This document shows positions 1-11,176 of a DNA stretch of 64,000 nucleotides, piece after piece. The notes beneath the pieces were generated by a model, which saw only the letters and a list, made by a program, of their open reading frames with translations, had not been told where the DNA came from and made no database searches. This DNA comes from Rhypophila decipiens (taxonomy: Eukaryota; Ascomycota; Sordariomycetes; Sordariales; Naviculisporaceae). The stretch covers positions 1 through 64,000 of the forward strand of contig MU858081.1 in assembly GCA_033297075.1 (NCBI GenBank). Reading direction: 5' to 3'. A program made the position numbers and the translations under genes. Numbering within the stretch: position 1 is the stretch's first letter; the number at the start of each line of letters is the position of its first letter.

Positions 1-540
1 AGAAAGTAATATATAGAAAGATCTTTAAAATCAAAGTAAAATATACTTTTAATAATAATAATTTGATATAAAATAAGAATATACTACCTAAATAATATAT
101 TTATTTTGTTAAATAACTAAAAAAAACCTAGTAAAGGCTAAAAAGTAAGAAAGAAAATAATATACATAATAAAGAAAATTAAAATAATTAGATTAAAGTA
201 TTTTATATAAATTAGAATAATTATTTAACTATTTTTATTATCAAAATAATATTCTTTATAATTAAATTTAATTCTTATTATTTCTATAACGTTATAGTTA
301 TTATATTATAATATTATCTTATTTAAATTATTAAACTTAAAAATAAACTTTTAAATTTCTTTTTAAAAGAAAATTGATTTAATTTAAAAATTAACTCTTT
401 AATTATAAAATAACTAATTAAATCTCTTTTTTTAATTTTAAAAAATACTTAATAACTCTTTAGATCTTAAAAGCTAACTTAGAAAATCGACTTTTAGGAA
501 TAGCTTTTAAACTTAACTTAAGGCCTTTTAAAGTAGTACC
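1..540. repeat. AT-rich, RIP-like block
   Basis: Almost pure A+T with very frequent TpA and almost no CpG (only isolated cases such as near 290 and 487). No open frame survives on either strand. In Pezizomycotina this composition is the usual result of repeat-induced point mutation of a transposon or other duplicate. The block stops abruptly near 540, where normal gene-like composition begins, about 225 bp before the start of the carrier gene. No terminal repeats or coding remnant can be recognised, so the original element cannot be named. The block continues off the left edge. Confidence 0.8.
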
Positions 541-765
541 TTCTAAAGCCCTAATTTCCGAAGAAACAATTAGCTCCTTACCTCCACTTACCCCCACCTA
601 CCTCTGAACACAACCGAACATGACGTCATTTAAACGGCTAGAGGAATAAGTAGCCTAGTCAAAGGTCAGGGCAAGGACGCAGAACATAAGGTAAGTCTTC
701 TTAAGACTGAGATGATCTAGCAGTCGGTAGAAGGCAGAGATTCGCGCCGTCCTTCACCGTTAAAG
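541..765. other. Upstream region of the SAM carrier gene
   Basis: Short transition between the AT-rich block and the carrier start codon. It contains the palindromic CRE-like octamer TGACGTCA near 620. No gene is seen. Confidence 0.4.
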
Positions 766-1929
766 ATGCAGGATAATACTAATACACAGGTTTTAATTGT
801 AGGTACAGATACCTGCCCGTTCTATTCGTTATTCATCGTCATCCGTTCTCAGACATACTCACCATTACAAGGCTGGTGCCATCGCAGCATTCACAGTTGA
901 TCTCCTCGTTTATCCGCTGGACACGATCAAGACTCGGTATCAGAGTCAGGACTTTCGTAATGCTTTTGTGGAGTCAACAACACAGCAAGGAGCACAAACG
1001 ACGCGGCAGCTATTTAAGGGCCTCTACCAGGGTATTGGGAGCGTCATATTCGCAACGCTGCCCGCCGGTAAGTCTCCCAACCCAGTTGGTGTCGCCACGA
1101 ATTCAGAGCCTGACTATAGCCTCTCTCGCGTGGAGCCGGGCTGTTTTTCATGACCTACGAGTCTGCCAAGTCAGCTCTTCACTCAGGAATGCCGTCTTCC
1201 ACACCCAAGCCCCTCGTACACGCCATCGCATCATCCAGTGCTGAGCTTGCATCGTGTGTTGTTCTTTCGCCTGCCGAGATCGTCAAACAAAACGCCCAAA
1301 TGTTGCAACGGTCAGGCGAACCTGCAGATAAATGGGCAACATCTATCAAAGCGTTGCGGGCGATTCGGGGCGGTTCAGCCGGATCTGCTCGCAACCTCTG
1401 GGCCGGATATGTTGCCCTCGTGGCTCGAAACCTTCCTTTCACGGCCATCAACTTCCCTCTGTTCGAATTCTTCCGAGCCCAGATCTGGGATTGGCGTCTT
1501 CACACCGGAGCTCAAGGGGTGCCGCCAGATGTCGAGGCAGCAGACCGGGGAAGGCGCGAAGGCAGCGACCACAGTATCCTCGAGACCGGGCTGGTTACTG
1601 GCGCCAGTGCTTGTCTATCAAGCGCCATGGCTGCCTTTGCAACGACCCCTGCAGATGTCATCAAAACCCGGATAATGCTCGCAGCTGGAGACTCGTCCAT
1701 CGCAGATGGAAGACGCAATAACTCCATGAGCAAGAAGCGAAACGTGTCAGGGCTTAGTGTTTTCCGAGAAATCGTTCGTGAGAAAGGACTCCGTGGCCTC
1801 TTCCGTGGTGGCAGTCTCCGAGCATCGTGGGCAGCCATAGGGGGCGGCTTGTATCTGGGGTCGTACGAGGCAGCCAAAGTTAGACTCGGACGACCCAGCA
1901 AAGAAGCTCGGTCTGATGGAGGCTTCTGA
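766..1929 (+). CDS. PET8: Mitochondrial S-adenosylmethionine carrier (SLC25 family)
   Basis: Inner-membrane carrier expected to exchange cytosolic S-adenosylmethionine for S-adenosylhomocysteine. My model has three exons, 766-798, 872-1067 and 1136-1929, with introns of 73 and 68 bp, giving 340 residues. The tiny first exon joins in phase to give VLIAGAIAAFTVDLL, which fits the start of helix 1; the second junction restores LPAAGLFFMTYE. All three carrier signature motifs are visible: PLDTIKTR, SPAEIVKQ and TPADVIKTR. Each sits at the end of an odd-numbered helix of the three-fold repeat. The family is clear. The SAM specificity rests on resemblance to yeast Pet8/Sam5 and was not tested by alignment. 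The first exon is the least certain part. The gene lies beside a RIP-like block but is itself intact. Confidence 0.82.
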
Positions 1930-3088
1930 GAGATTAACATGTCTATGCAGGCATGCTGGAGGGAAACGGGCTGCGGGCTAGCACTCACGGTGAACTGAGC
2001 AGGCGGGCGGGTTACTCATGATAACCAGCGCGGCACTTCCTCCCAATAGATACCGGAGCTTTGGTTCTCGCCCAAATAGGCCTTATCAGCTCCAAGAAAT
2101 AGCTCCGAAATCGCTGATCCAGATAACGCCGCGGATTTCTCATACCCGACCACTAAGAAGACAGATACCGGTCGCGCGGGTTCCCCTGCCATTGCCCATC
2201 AAGGCTCTTTTTGCTATCGAGTCCAGAGCCCGTTCCTTTTTGACGTCCGTGTCATCTGCCAGGTTGTTCCATTTTTGTCGACCGTCGCTTGGAGAAACGT
2301 GGCCGCTGTACGGTATTTAGATGCTGGCATGCCATCTTTTACTTTAGCCGAGGGTCCGACCTTGTGGACGATAAGAGTTCGACGTTCACCCTCTTTGGTG
2401 GCTATCGGTATCCCATCCCGTGGTGGCACTGCGTGTAACCAAGCCGCCCCACTGAATAAAATGAATACTCCCGTCGGCTCGTCTCCCGCGCTTTGGAGAC
2501 CAAACATGTCAGCGGCGAGGACAAAGTAAAAGCCAGACATGAATGCCATTCATGTGAATTCTCTTTCTTTGTCCTTTGTTGGATCAAAGAGCGCGGATTA
2601 GGCACAATCTAAGCCACAACCGTTTGACCGTAGCGCCGCGGCTTCCTCCGAGTATTGCGACTGGATGATGAACAAAGTTACGCGGTCCCCAATGGCACCA
2701 CATAACTAGCCTATTGCGCGATTGACAGAGAAGCCTTTGCTGGACACAGGTTCTGGGACTGGCTGACTGCCTTGGCTTTTGCTGGGGTACCTCACGCGGT
2801 GCAATTGTGACGGCTATCGGCCAAGAGTCGCGATTTCCAGATACCATGTCATCAGCACGGTTGTCTGCCGTCGTGAGTCCAGTGCGTCCGACCTCGCCGA
2901 TGAATTGTCCGGGTTACCACTCTCTTGCGCCGAACCCACACATATAACGTATGGGTCTTAAGCTCGACCCACCGCGTTTGAGATCGATGGACCAAGCCAT
3001 ATAAATCCTTCCCTCCACGTAGCTCCCACTGATCTGCCAGATTATTCCGGCGTTTCCTTGTTGCATACTAGCCATTGCCAACCGCCGT
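1930..3088. other. Intergenic region, no gene seen
   Basis: Lies between the carrier and the UPF0643 gene, both on the plus strand. Open frames here are short, on both strands, and match no family I know. Nothing else stands out. Confidence 0.5.
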
Positions 3089-3852
3089 GTGACTTTGGTC
3101 TCCCAGGAGCACACCCCCTTCCGAAACATAATGACCATATCCCAAGGTCCCCTCAGTGTCGCCGTCAGCTTCTCCTCGGATAAGGGAGGCAACGTATCCG
3201 TGGATGTCATCCCTGAAACTAGGAGCCCGCACAAGCCAGAGCCCTCCGAGCAGGAGAGGTACCTTATTGTGTCTCCCTATATCGAACAAGAGCATCTCCT
3301 CGACTTGGAGAGCCTCGGTGTCGAGAACCAACTGTTAGCAATTGCGCTTACCAAGTTGATGTGTCTTCGATCAGATTATGCCATTGCACCATATCTGGAG
3401 ACGTTCAACTGGGCCGAAATCGTGGAAACAGTGAAGGTCTTGGCTCGGGAAAGGGCACATGAGTGGAAGGAGACCTCGTTTTTCGTTGTCGCTTTCCGGT
3501 CTCAAATCCCGCCAACTACTGTCTATGCCGAGTTAGGAGCGCTGGACAAGGCCGCACATGCTGAGGCCACAGCGAGCGGGGGGTTTCTGAAGTAGGAATC
3601 TCATTCCCCCAAAACGGAACAGATATGCTCACACAACCAAACAGGTATTGGTTTGGTACACCGGATGCCGTTGGTCGCAACCTTGCGACATGTATCTGGA
3701 GGTCCCAAGAAGATGCAAAGAAAGGAGGAGCAGGGCCTGCGCATCGCGAAGCGGCAGGATCTGCCAGATCGTTGTACTCGTTTTGGAAAATAGATCGTCA
3801 CAGACTGACTATCCACGATGACATCGTTAGTTGGGAGCTTTCAGCGTGGTGA
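3089..3852 (+). CDS. UPF0643 family protein
   Basis: Uncharacterised fungal family related to the fission yeast UPF0643 protein; no biochemical role is known to me. Two exons, 3089-3591 and 3645-3852, flank a 53 bp intron (GTAGGA donor, branch-like TGCTCAC, CAG acceptor), giving 236 residues. The join restores GGFLKYWFGTPDAVGRNLAT and continues through CIWRSQEDAKKGG to SWELSAW, the conserved C-terminal half as I recall the family. N-terminal landmarks are YLIVSPYIEQEHLLDLESL and FNWAEIVE. ATG 3131 is an alternative start that would remove 14 residues. No signal peptide or membrane segment is visible, so it is probably soluble. Confidence 0.8.
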
Positions 3853-5307
3853 GATTGAAGAATACGGCAGATAGAAAGATGGGTAAAGAAGACTTACAGG
3901 AAACCCAGGCAAGGCACTTCCCCAGGTGGTAACGGCCTATACGACGGTTGGGCATTTTCTCGCCCTCGTCCACTCTGTACTCTTCCCAGCAGCCATAACA
4001 TGACGAGCTCTCATAGCTAAAATCCCCCGCCCACATCATGGGCCCAGAAATATGCAGTAGGCATAATAGACAATACTGATTCCATTTGTTGGACGGAAAA
4101 TCTCAGATAACTAACAGACGGAACGGACGAAGAGGGGGCGAAAGAATATCATTGAGCGAAAGTGAAGTCGAGGCGATTCTCACTGAGATTGACTGGATCA
4201 TGAGTATGTTCAGGTAATGAAAGAAGTCGAGAACTAGTTAGCCGGGCGTTGTTCGTTTAAGAGGCCCAAAGCGAGCCCAAGAGGAGTATTGACGTGGGGG
4301 AAGCGTGGGATGGGATTGTGCCCAGGTTGAATTGCTGGTTGGGACCCAGACTGGTGATTGTGGACACCATTCTATAGGAAACGATGCACAATAGAGAGAT
4401 GCCTTTCTTACATGACCTGGAAGACGAAACGGATCTTGATCATAGAAATTTCCTGATGAAGAGCTCAACAGCAGACGATGGCCTTTACAAGCCCCGTGTT
4501 TGTGTTCCCCTTGTCCCATTCACCATGGAATGGTGATAAATGACCGTAGGACACAAGTACAAAAAATATTACATGTTCGCAGGATCGAGTGGCTATCGAC
4601 AACCAGCAATGAATCATAGGTAACCGACATTCACCTATAAATTGCCCAAAAGGCTGAGCAGCATACGCTCTTGTATTTTGCGTCTTAGAAATACACCCAT
4701 AATTGCGTTTCAAGGATACATCACAACTTTGTAACAGCAGAATGTCCTCTTCAACGCCCAAGGTGTACAACACTCCACAGTAAATAGTCAAATTAGTATA
4801 CCTGGCTAAAAAGATTGCTAGGTCAGTTAGTAACTTTGTTAATGCATTTTTGTTGTAGAAATAATACATCTTCTTAGCTTATAAAGGGCCTATTTGACAA
4901 TATAATGAGGCGTTTTAAATCGTGAGTGCAGGTTGACTAATTACCGTGGAATATTGTACAGTACGTAAGTACCATACCCCGTAGATGTGTCAGAAGTTCA
5001 CCCCACCAAAGTCCAGTCGTGCGCTGTGGGGAAACGAAAATGAAGCCACACCGAACAGCCACATTTGTGCTTTTACTATGTACTTTTCCCGCCCCTCCGT
5101 CTCTGTTGAGTTTGCGCACTGGCTACCTGCTGCAGCGGTTCATTTCAAGCCACCGTCAGTCCCACAAAGCAGAACCTGGAATTGCCAAAAAGTTCTCCGC
5201 GAAGAGTGTCGACGACAACGCCTTAACAAAACACCCGCCCTCTCCGCCGTGTCTCAGCAACCCAGACCAACCCTGAATATTGTTCAAGGCTCAATTCTGC
5301 CGTCAAT
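3853..5307. other. Intergenic region, partly AT-rich
   Basis: About 4530-4930 is richer in A+T than its surroundings and carries a minus-strand open frame of 134 codons (4465-4869). Its product has no recognisable motif and I do not accept it as a gene. The remainder holds only short spurious frames. The last few hundred bases must contain the eIF3h promoter. Confidence 0.4.
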
Positions 5308-6535
5308 ATGGCTGACTCCCAGAAGGATGTGCCGTTCAAGTCGGTGCAGGTCGAGGCCTTGGTGAGTATTCTTGCGCATTCGGACCCCGCCGTACAGCAC
5401 ATGCGCTGGGCTATTTGCGCATTACTAACTCATAGGATCAGGTTGTAATGAAGATCGTCAAGCACTGCTCGTCGAGCTTTCCGACCACGGCGACTGGATC
5501 TATCGTGGGTATGGACACAAATGGCGTTCTGGAAATCACCAACACATTTCCGTTCCCCACCGTCGATGTCTCTAGCACCGACAGCCACCAGAACGATGCC
5601 TCGAGTCTCGCGGCCGCCGCTCCCCGTGCCAAAGCCAACATCGCTTACCAGAACGAGATGATTCGCCATCTGAAGGAAGTTAATGTTGATGCGAACAATG
5701 TGGGATGGTATACGAGTGCAACAATGGGCAATTTCATCAACCTCAGCTTCATCGAGAACCAGTATCACTACCAGCGTGACAACGACAAGACTGTCGCCCT
5801 CGTCCACGATGTGAGCAGGAGCTCCCAAGGAGCTCTTAGTCTACGCGCTTTCAAGCTATCCAATGACTTTATGGCCGCATATAAAGAAGGCAAATTCACA
5901 ACGGAAAGGTCAGTTATATCGCACGCTTGTCACCACGGAATCGAGACTGACAAACTTGACTTCATGTTCATAGCCTACAAAAGTCTAAGTTGACATTCAA
6001 GGACATCATCGTAGAGGTCCCAGTCATTGTTCACGACTCTCACCTTCTTACTTCTTTCCTGCACCAAATACCCGCCCTCCCGGATAACCCCACGATTGAC
6101 CTCCCAACATCACTCGACGATATTCGAAGGGATCCTGCGCGTATTCCCGCGCACCCGTCGTTCGATGCGCTCGATGTCTCAATCGACCCCTTTCTCGAGA
6201 AAACGTGCGATCTTCTTCTTGAAAGCATCGAGGCCCACTACACTGATCTTAACAACCATCAGTATTACCAGAGACAACTCACCCGCGAGCAGTTCAAGAT
6301 TACCCAGTGGCAGACGAAGAGGAAGGCGGAAAATGCTGCAAGACTGGCTGCTAAGCAGACGCCGCTGCCAGAGGACGAGTGGCAGAGGCTGTTCAAGCTG
6401 CCCCAGGAACCTAGCCGCTTGGAGGGCATGCTCAATGCCAAGCAGGTTGAGCAGTATAGCAAACAGGTTGATGGGTTTACTGCTAACATCACCTCCAAGA
6501 TGTTTGCTGTTCGGGGAAATTTGCTCCCCGAGTAA
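5308..6535 (+). CDS. eIF3h: Translation initiation factor eIF3 subunit H
   Basis: MPN-domain subunit of eIF3, which helps load the 40S ribosome during cytosolic translation initiation. Three exons, 5308-5361, 5436-5908 and 5974-6535, have introns of 74 and 65 bp with clear branch points (TACTAAC-like near 5424). The product is 362 residues. It starts [18 protein letters not shown] and runs into [20 protein letters not shown], the beginning of the MPN fold. The catalytic JAMM histidines are absent: the loop reads [10 protein letters not shown] where active MPN+ enzymes have WYHSH. This is expected for eIF3h, which is not a protease. The C-terminal third is helical and charged. Length and domain order fit the family. 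Confidence 0.95.
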
Positions 6536-7200
6536 AGCGGATCAAGGAGGCATACGATATTACGGATCACTGGCTTACGCTGCTTGGGGCATTGGGTCTG
6601 GCGTTCAGAGCGGTGGATGGGCAGGTCGGTGGCATTGCTCGGTTACAAAACAGCGAGGATTCTGGGGCCAATGATGCTGTCTATAATTCGTTACTGAGTA
6701 CTAGATAATGCCGGGCCGTATGCGCTCGTCTTCCACGCCGGAAAACAATAGAGGGGAGAGAAAAGCCCCGATCAAATGTGTATCAGCAATCCTAGGTGAA
6801 TTGCCAGAAATGACCCAAACCAGACAGCTTTTTAATTCGTCTCAACAGCTCCTGCTACTTTGTGCTGATAATGTCACATGGCCGGAGCCCAATATGTGCC
6901 GGGCTTTCTCGACGAAATGTAGCAAGCAAAACTTCCACGTAAATATTCGATTAGGTACTAGTAGTCTGGCACTCTGGAAATATTCACCGCCGCCTGTGCC
7001 CCGCCTTCAGGGTTTCTGCTTATCCGCACACAGTTCCTAAAGGTGGGTTGGTTTATTTTGACAATGTGGGGCGGAAGTTACCGAATGGGGAATAACTCAA
7101 GCCCCTCTCTCACCGACCGACGACGGGACGAAAAACAACAGGCAGCCCTTGTCCATTGGGGGGTTTGGGCATCCCCGCTGCCCCACCTTTTAGAGGGTCC
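6536..7200. other. Intergenic region upstream of SAHH
   Basis: Distal 5' region between eIF3h and the SAHH gene. Only short frames without family resemblance occur. Confidence 0.45.
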
Positions 7201-7312
7201 CTTTCTGATTTCTCAACCTTTGCCGTTCTTCCCCTCCTCTTTTCTTTTCTACTTTTTCCATCATCCCTTCTCCTTCTCTCGGCTTGCCTCCTGCTTCCTC
7301 TCCTTCCATCTA
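7201..7312 (+). promoter_or_regulatory. CT-rich promoter tract of the SAHH gene
   Basis: Long plus-strand pyrimidine run, almost unbroken C and T between about 7201 and 7312, ending some 235 bp before the start codon. Such CT tracts just upstream of transcription start sites are typical of strongly expressed filamentous-fungal housekeeping genes. No transcript start can be fixed from sequence alone. Confidence 0.5.
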
Positions 7313-7455
7313 AGACCATACGAATTGCTATTCTCTAGGTAAGAACCCCCGTGTATGTATGATTCGACAAGCAGGAGCTAACGTCGGAGAGCCAGATTGT
7401 GATACCCCTCCGAGATTCCTTCATTCCTGCCTACCCAAATCTAGAAGAGATAGAT

Positions 7456-7528
7456 GTAAGTGCCCCACCAGCTTCTTTCCTTCTGCCATCAAACCTGGCC
7501 CTTGAGCTGACTTTTGGCGTTGTTGCAG
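7456..7528 (+). other. Intron in the 5' UTR of the SAHH gene
   Basis: Donor GATGTAAGTG, branch-like GCTGAC at about 7506 and acceptor TTGTTGCAG define a 73 bp intron ending 18 bases before the start codon. It contains an in-frame ATG at 7514 that would otherwise add 11 residues. A second possible 5' UTR intron starts at a GTAAGA near 7339, but its acceptor is unclear. Confidence 0.65.
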
Positions 7529-7546
7529 CAGCAGTCCAGCACCACA

Positions 7547-9018
7547 ATGTCTGCTCCTGCCCATAAGTTCAAGGTCGCCGACCTTTCCCTTGCTGCCTTC
7601 GGGCGCAAGGAGATTGAGCTCGCCGAGAACGAGATGCCCGGTCTTATGGCTACCCGCAAGAAGTACGCCGAGGACCAGCCCCTGAAGGGAGCCCGCATTG
7701 CCGGCTGCCTGCATATGACTATCCAGACTGCGGTGCTCATCGAGACCCTCACTGCACTGGGCGCTGAGGTCACCTGGTCGTCTTGCAACATTTTCAGCAC
7801 CCAGGATCATGCGGCCGCCGCCATTGCCGCCGCCGGTGTCCCTGTATTTGCCTGGAAGGGCGAGACCGAGGAGGAGTACAATTGGTGCTTGGAGCAGCAG
7901 CTCGTCGCCTTCAAGGATGGCAAGAAGCTCAATCTGATCCTCGACGATGGTGGCGATCTCACCCACCTCGTCCACACCAAGTACCCGGAAATGCTTGCCG
8001 ACTGCTATGGTGTGTCCGAGGAGACCACCACTGGTGTACACCACCTTTACAAGATGCTCAAGGAGGGCAAGCTCCTTGTTCCGGCCATCAACGTCAACGA
8101 CTCGGTTACCAAGTCCAAGTTCGACAACCTTTATGGTTGCCGTGAGTCGCTGATCGACGGAATCAAGCGTGCCACCGATGTTATGATTGCTGGCAAGATC
8201 GCCGTCGTTGCCGGTTTCGGTGACGTTGGCAAGGGTTGTGCTATGGCTCTTCATGGCATGGGTGCCCGTGTCCTCATTACCGAGATTGACCCCATCAATG
8301 CCCTTCAAGCTGCCATGGCTGGTTATCAGGTAACCACCATGGACAAGGCTGCCGCTGTTGGCCAGATCTTCGTCACTACCACCGGCTGCCGAGACATCCT
8401 TGTTGGTCGTCACTTTGAGGCGATGCCCAACGACGCCATTGTTTGCAGTATGTTGTGACCAGATATCCGGCATGCTCTCTCTTGTGCTATTTCGATGCTA
8501 ACCGTTGATTAGATATCGGCCATTTCGATGTCGAGATCGACGTTGCTTGGCTCAAGGCTAACGCCGCGTCTGTCCAAAACATCAAGCCTCAGGTCGACCG
8601 CTTCCTCATGAAGAGTGGTCGCCATATCATCCTCCTTGCCGAGGGCCGTCTTGTCAACCTTGGCTGTGCCACTGGTCACAGCTCCTTCGTCATGTCTTGC
8701 AGCTTCACCAACCAGGTCCTTGCTCAAATCATGCTCTACAAGAACGACGACGCTGCTTTCTCCCAGAAGTATGTCGAGTTTGCCAAGAGTGGCAGACTTG
8801 AGAAGCAGGTCTATGTCCTTCCCAAGATTCTTGACGAAGAAGTTGCCCGTCTTCACCTCGACCACTGCAACGTTGAACTCACTACTCTGACTGACGTCCA
8901 GGCTGAGTACCTCAGCCTCGGTGTGGAGGGTCCATTCAAGACCGATCAGTATGCACCCCATCCATCTCTTCTCCTTGCTGACTGTTGCTAACGTGATCTT
9001 CGCAGCTACCGCTACTAA
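7547..9018 (+). CDS. SAH1: S-adenosyl-L-homocysteine hydrolase (adenosylhomocysteinase)
   Basis: Cytosolic NAD-dependent enzyme that splits S-adenosylhomocysteine into homocysteine and adenosine, removing the product inhibitor of methyltransferases. Four exons, 7547-8447, 8513-8948 and 9006-9018 after the 5' UTR exon, are separated by 65 and 57 bp introns. The product is 449 residues, the usual fungal length. Visible landmarks: [14 protein letters not shown] and DDGGDLTHL (substrate site), [11 protein letters not shown] with the catalytic lysine, the Rossmann loop [11 protein letters not shown], and [10 protein letters not shown] restored across the second coding intron. The last 13-base exon supplies the canonical C-terminal HYRY. 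The start at 7547 was chosen because ATG 7514 lies inside the 5' UTR intron. Codon use is strongly biased, consistent with high expression. Confidence 0.97.
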
Positions 9019-9870
9019 AATCTTTGCACTTGCAACTATATTCCCATCCCACATCCAGTAGATGAGGGGTGGCCTCGGTACACATTTGCGCATTTCTATT
9101 TTCTTTCAACACAACGGACATCTAGACACTTCTCAACTTGCATGTTTGGAGGTTCTAAGAGCATTGTTTTCAACAGGCATGACTTGCATGACACATGGTA
9201 TGGGTCGGGCTTTAAAAGGCGGTGGGTCTGGTACAGTTTTCAACAAAAGTACGGCGTTGGCTTTGGCTCATGATATCCCACACCCACCCAGTGGAAGGCG
9301 TTTTAACATAGTGGATCATTGATAATTTGGGGCTTTTCTTTCCGGGTAGAAGCAGAAGAGGCGACTATACTATTGCCCCGTCAACCGAGGCATCGGTATA
9401 ATAGGTGAAATAGAAGAAAAGACAGACCGTCCCCTGTCTCTTTGGTACAACTTTTGGACTACTTTGATACTACAATCTTCCGGCAATCTCAGTCCGCTCG
9501 GACTTATGCTGTGATATGGATGTTGTTGATCATTTACAGAGCCTCCCAGCCCGCATCCCGGGGGTTTTGTGGCTCGCTGGGATGGGATGATACGCCACAG
9601 TAGTCATCAGAACTGGTTCTGCTCAGGTTACTTGGTCGGTACTCCGAAATGTATGGTCTATGGTATGGGTGGTACTTCGGGGCTCTCGACAACAGCAATC
9701 AGATGCGGTAGATTCAGATGGTCTTGGTCTTGGTGCTAGTATTTTTGTTCTCCGTCTGGATACATGCCACCCATGCTGCGAAGCCTGTCGACCCCAACAG
9801 GTAAGCTAAGCATACGCATAGCACGCAAGCGCAACTCGTTGATACGATAGCATTCGGAGATGACTCGCGG
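9019..9870. other. Convergent intergenic region
   Basis: Lies between the 3' ends of the SAHH gene (+) and the dehydrogenase gene (-), so it should hold both 3' UTRs. No gene or clear repeat is seen. Confidence 0.5.
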
Positions 9871-11176
9871 TCATCTGCGAACCGCTTGCCCTTCTATGGT
9901 GCGCTGCTCGGGCACAATGGTACGTAGTGTGCCTGTCTCAAGAGCGCTGCGGACGTTACTAATGGCCCACTCCTCCATCTTCATGGATGTCTCGATTGTC
10001 CAGGTGCCCATGTGCGGAACCAACATGACACGGGGATTCTCGAGCAAGCCTGGGTGAATAGCCGGTTCGTTCTCGTAAACATCAAGACCGGCCGAGTTGA
10101 CTTGACCCGTGTGCAGTGCGTCAACAAGGGCAGCTTCGTCCATCACACCGCCACGGGCAGTGTTTATGATCGTAACGCCCTTCTTCATCTTCGCAAATTC
10201 GTTCCCAGATATAATGTGCCGAGTATTCTCCTGATTCACGCTGATCAGCACTGTCAAAGGATGCTTCGGGGGGGAACACTTCGAGCTTACATTGAGCGGG
10301 AGGTTCAGGCTCAAGACATCACTCTCTCGGAGCAAGGTATCGAAGTCGACGAACTCTGCGCCGATCTCGGCCTCGACACTCTCGTCCAGTCGTTTGCGGT
10401 TGTGATAGAGTATTTTCATTCCAAAGGCCAGCGAAGCCTTTCTTGCCATGTTGCGACCGATACCACCCATCCCCAGGATACCTAGGATCTTGCCCTCGGG
10501 ATCATGCCCCGGAGCAGGGGGTGAGTTGCCTCTCCATTCACCGGCGCGCAGGTTCGCCATGCCGACAGCTAGGTTTCGCAGTGCACCCACGAGAAGAAAT
10601 ATCCCCATGTCGGCTGTGGCCTCGTCAACAGCCGTCGGGGTGTTTGATACGAGGACGCCACGTGCTGTACATGCCTGGATGTCCACCTGGTCGTAGCCTG
10701 CGCCATTGTGGCATATGTATCGGAGTGAAGGAGAGAGGGCAGAGAGTACTTCATCGTCTATCTTGCCCGTGATGCTGACGCTCTCGAAAGTACGGTATGC
10801 AACGATGCAGTCTGAGAAGGAGCCCGACGCAGCCTCGTTGAGGAACTCTTCCCTCTCAGTCGACCTCGGCCTCACAATGTCCGCGATATCGCCAATGGAA
10901 GCCCATGACGAGTGGGCGCTGGCAGCAAGCGGAAAAAAGGTTGAGTTAGTTGGTTGGCTGCGAACATTTCTTGCGCCACATCCCTGGCCACACATCGGCA
11001 GGTAGGTGTAGCTTGGCTATACAGGAGCCCAAGGGTATCCTAACCAAGGTGTACGCAGCCACCGGGCAGACTTCCCAGGCAGTAGCAGACAAGGCGCTTA
11101 GATCCTGAAAAGTCACTTACTGCTCAATGGCCCCGAGAAGTAGCACCCTGGGCTTGTTGGAGTTAGAGGGAGGCAT
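9871..11176 (-). CDS. D-isomer-specific 2-hydroxyacid dehydrogenase (glyoxylate/hydroxypyruvate reductase-like)
   Basis: NAD(P)H-dependent reductase of 2-oxoacids such as glyoxylate, similar in type to yeast Gor1. Reading the minus strand, exons are 11176-11121, 10918-10291 and 10230-9871, giving 347 residues. The first 56-base exon starts MPPSNSNKPRVLLLGAIEH and joins across a 202 bp intron to AHSSWASIGDIADI, restoring the expected first beta-alpha unit. The second intron (60 bp) is a multiple of three with no stop. The nucleotide loop is GILGMGGIGRNMA. The catalytic triad is visible: Arg in NTARGG, Glu in DVYENEP and His in VPHMGT. Exact substrate cannot be told from sequence. Confidence 0.88.

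Noticed and set aside
4465..4869. Minus-strand frame of 134 codons in AT-richer DNA
   Set aside because: Cys/Leu/Tyr-rich without any family signature; likely chance or decayed repeat.
7421..8473. Minus-strand frame of 350 codons opposite SAHH
   Set aside because: Shadow of a highly codon-biased gene: strong third-position bias leaves the antisense frame free of stops. No family resemblance.
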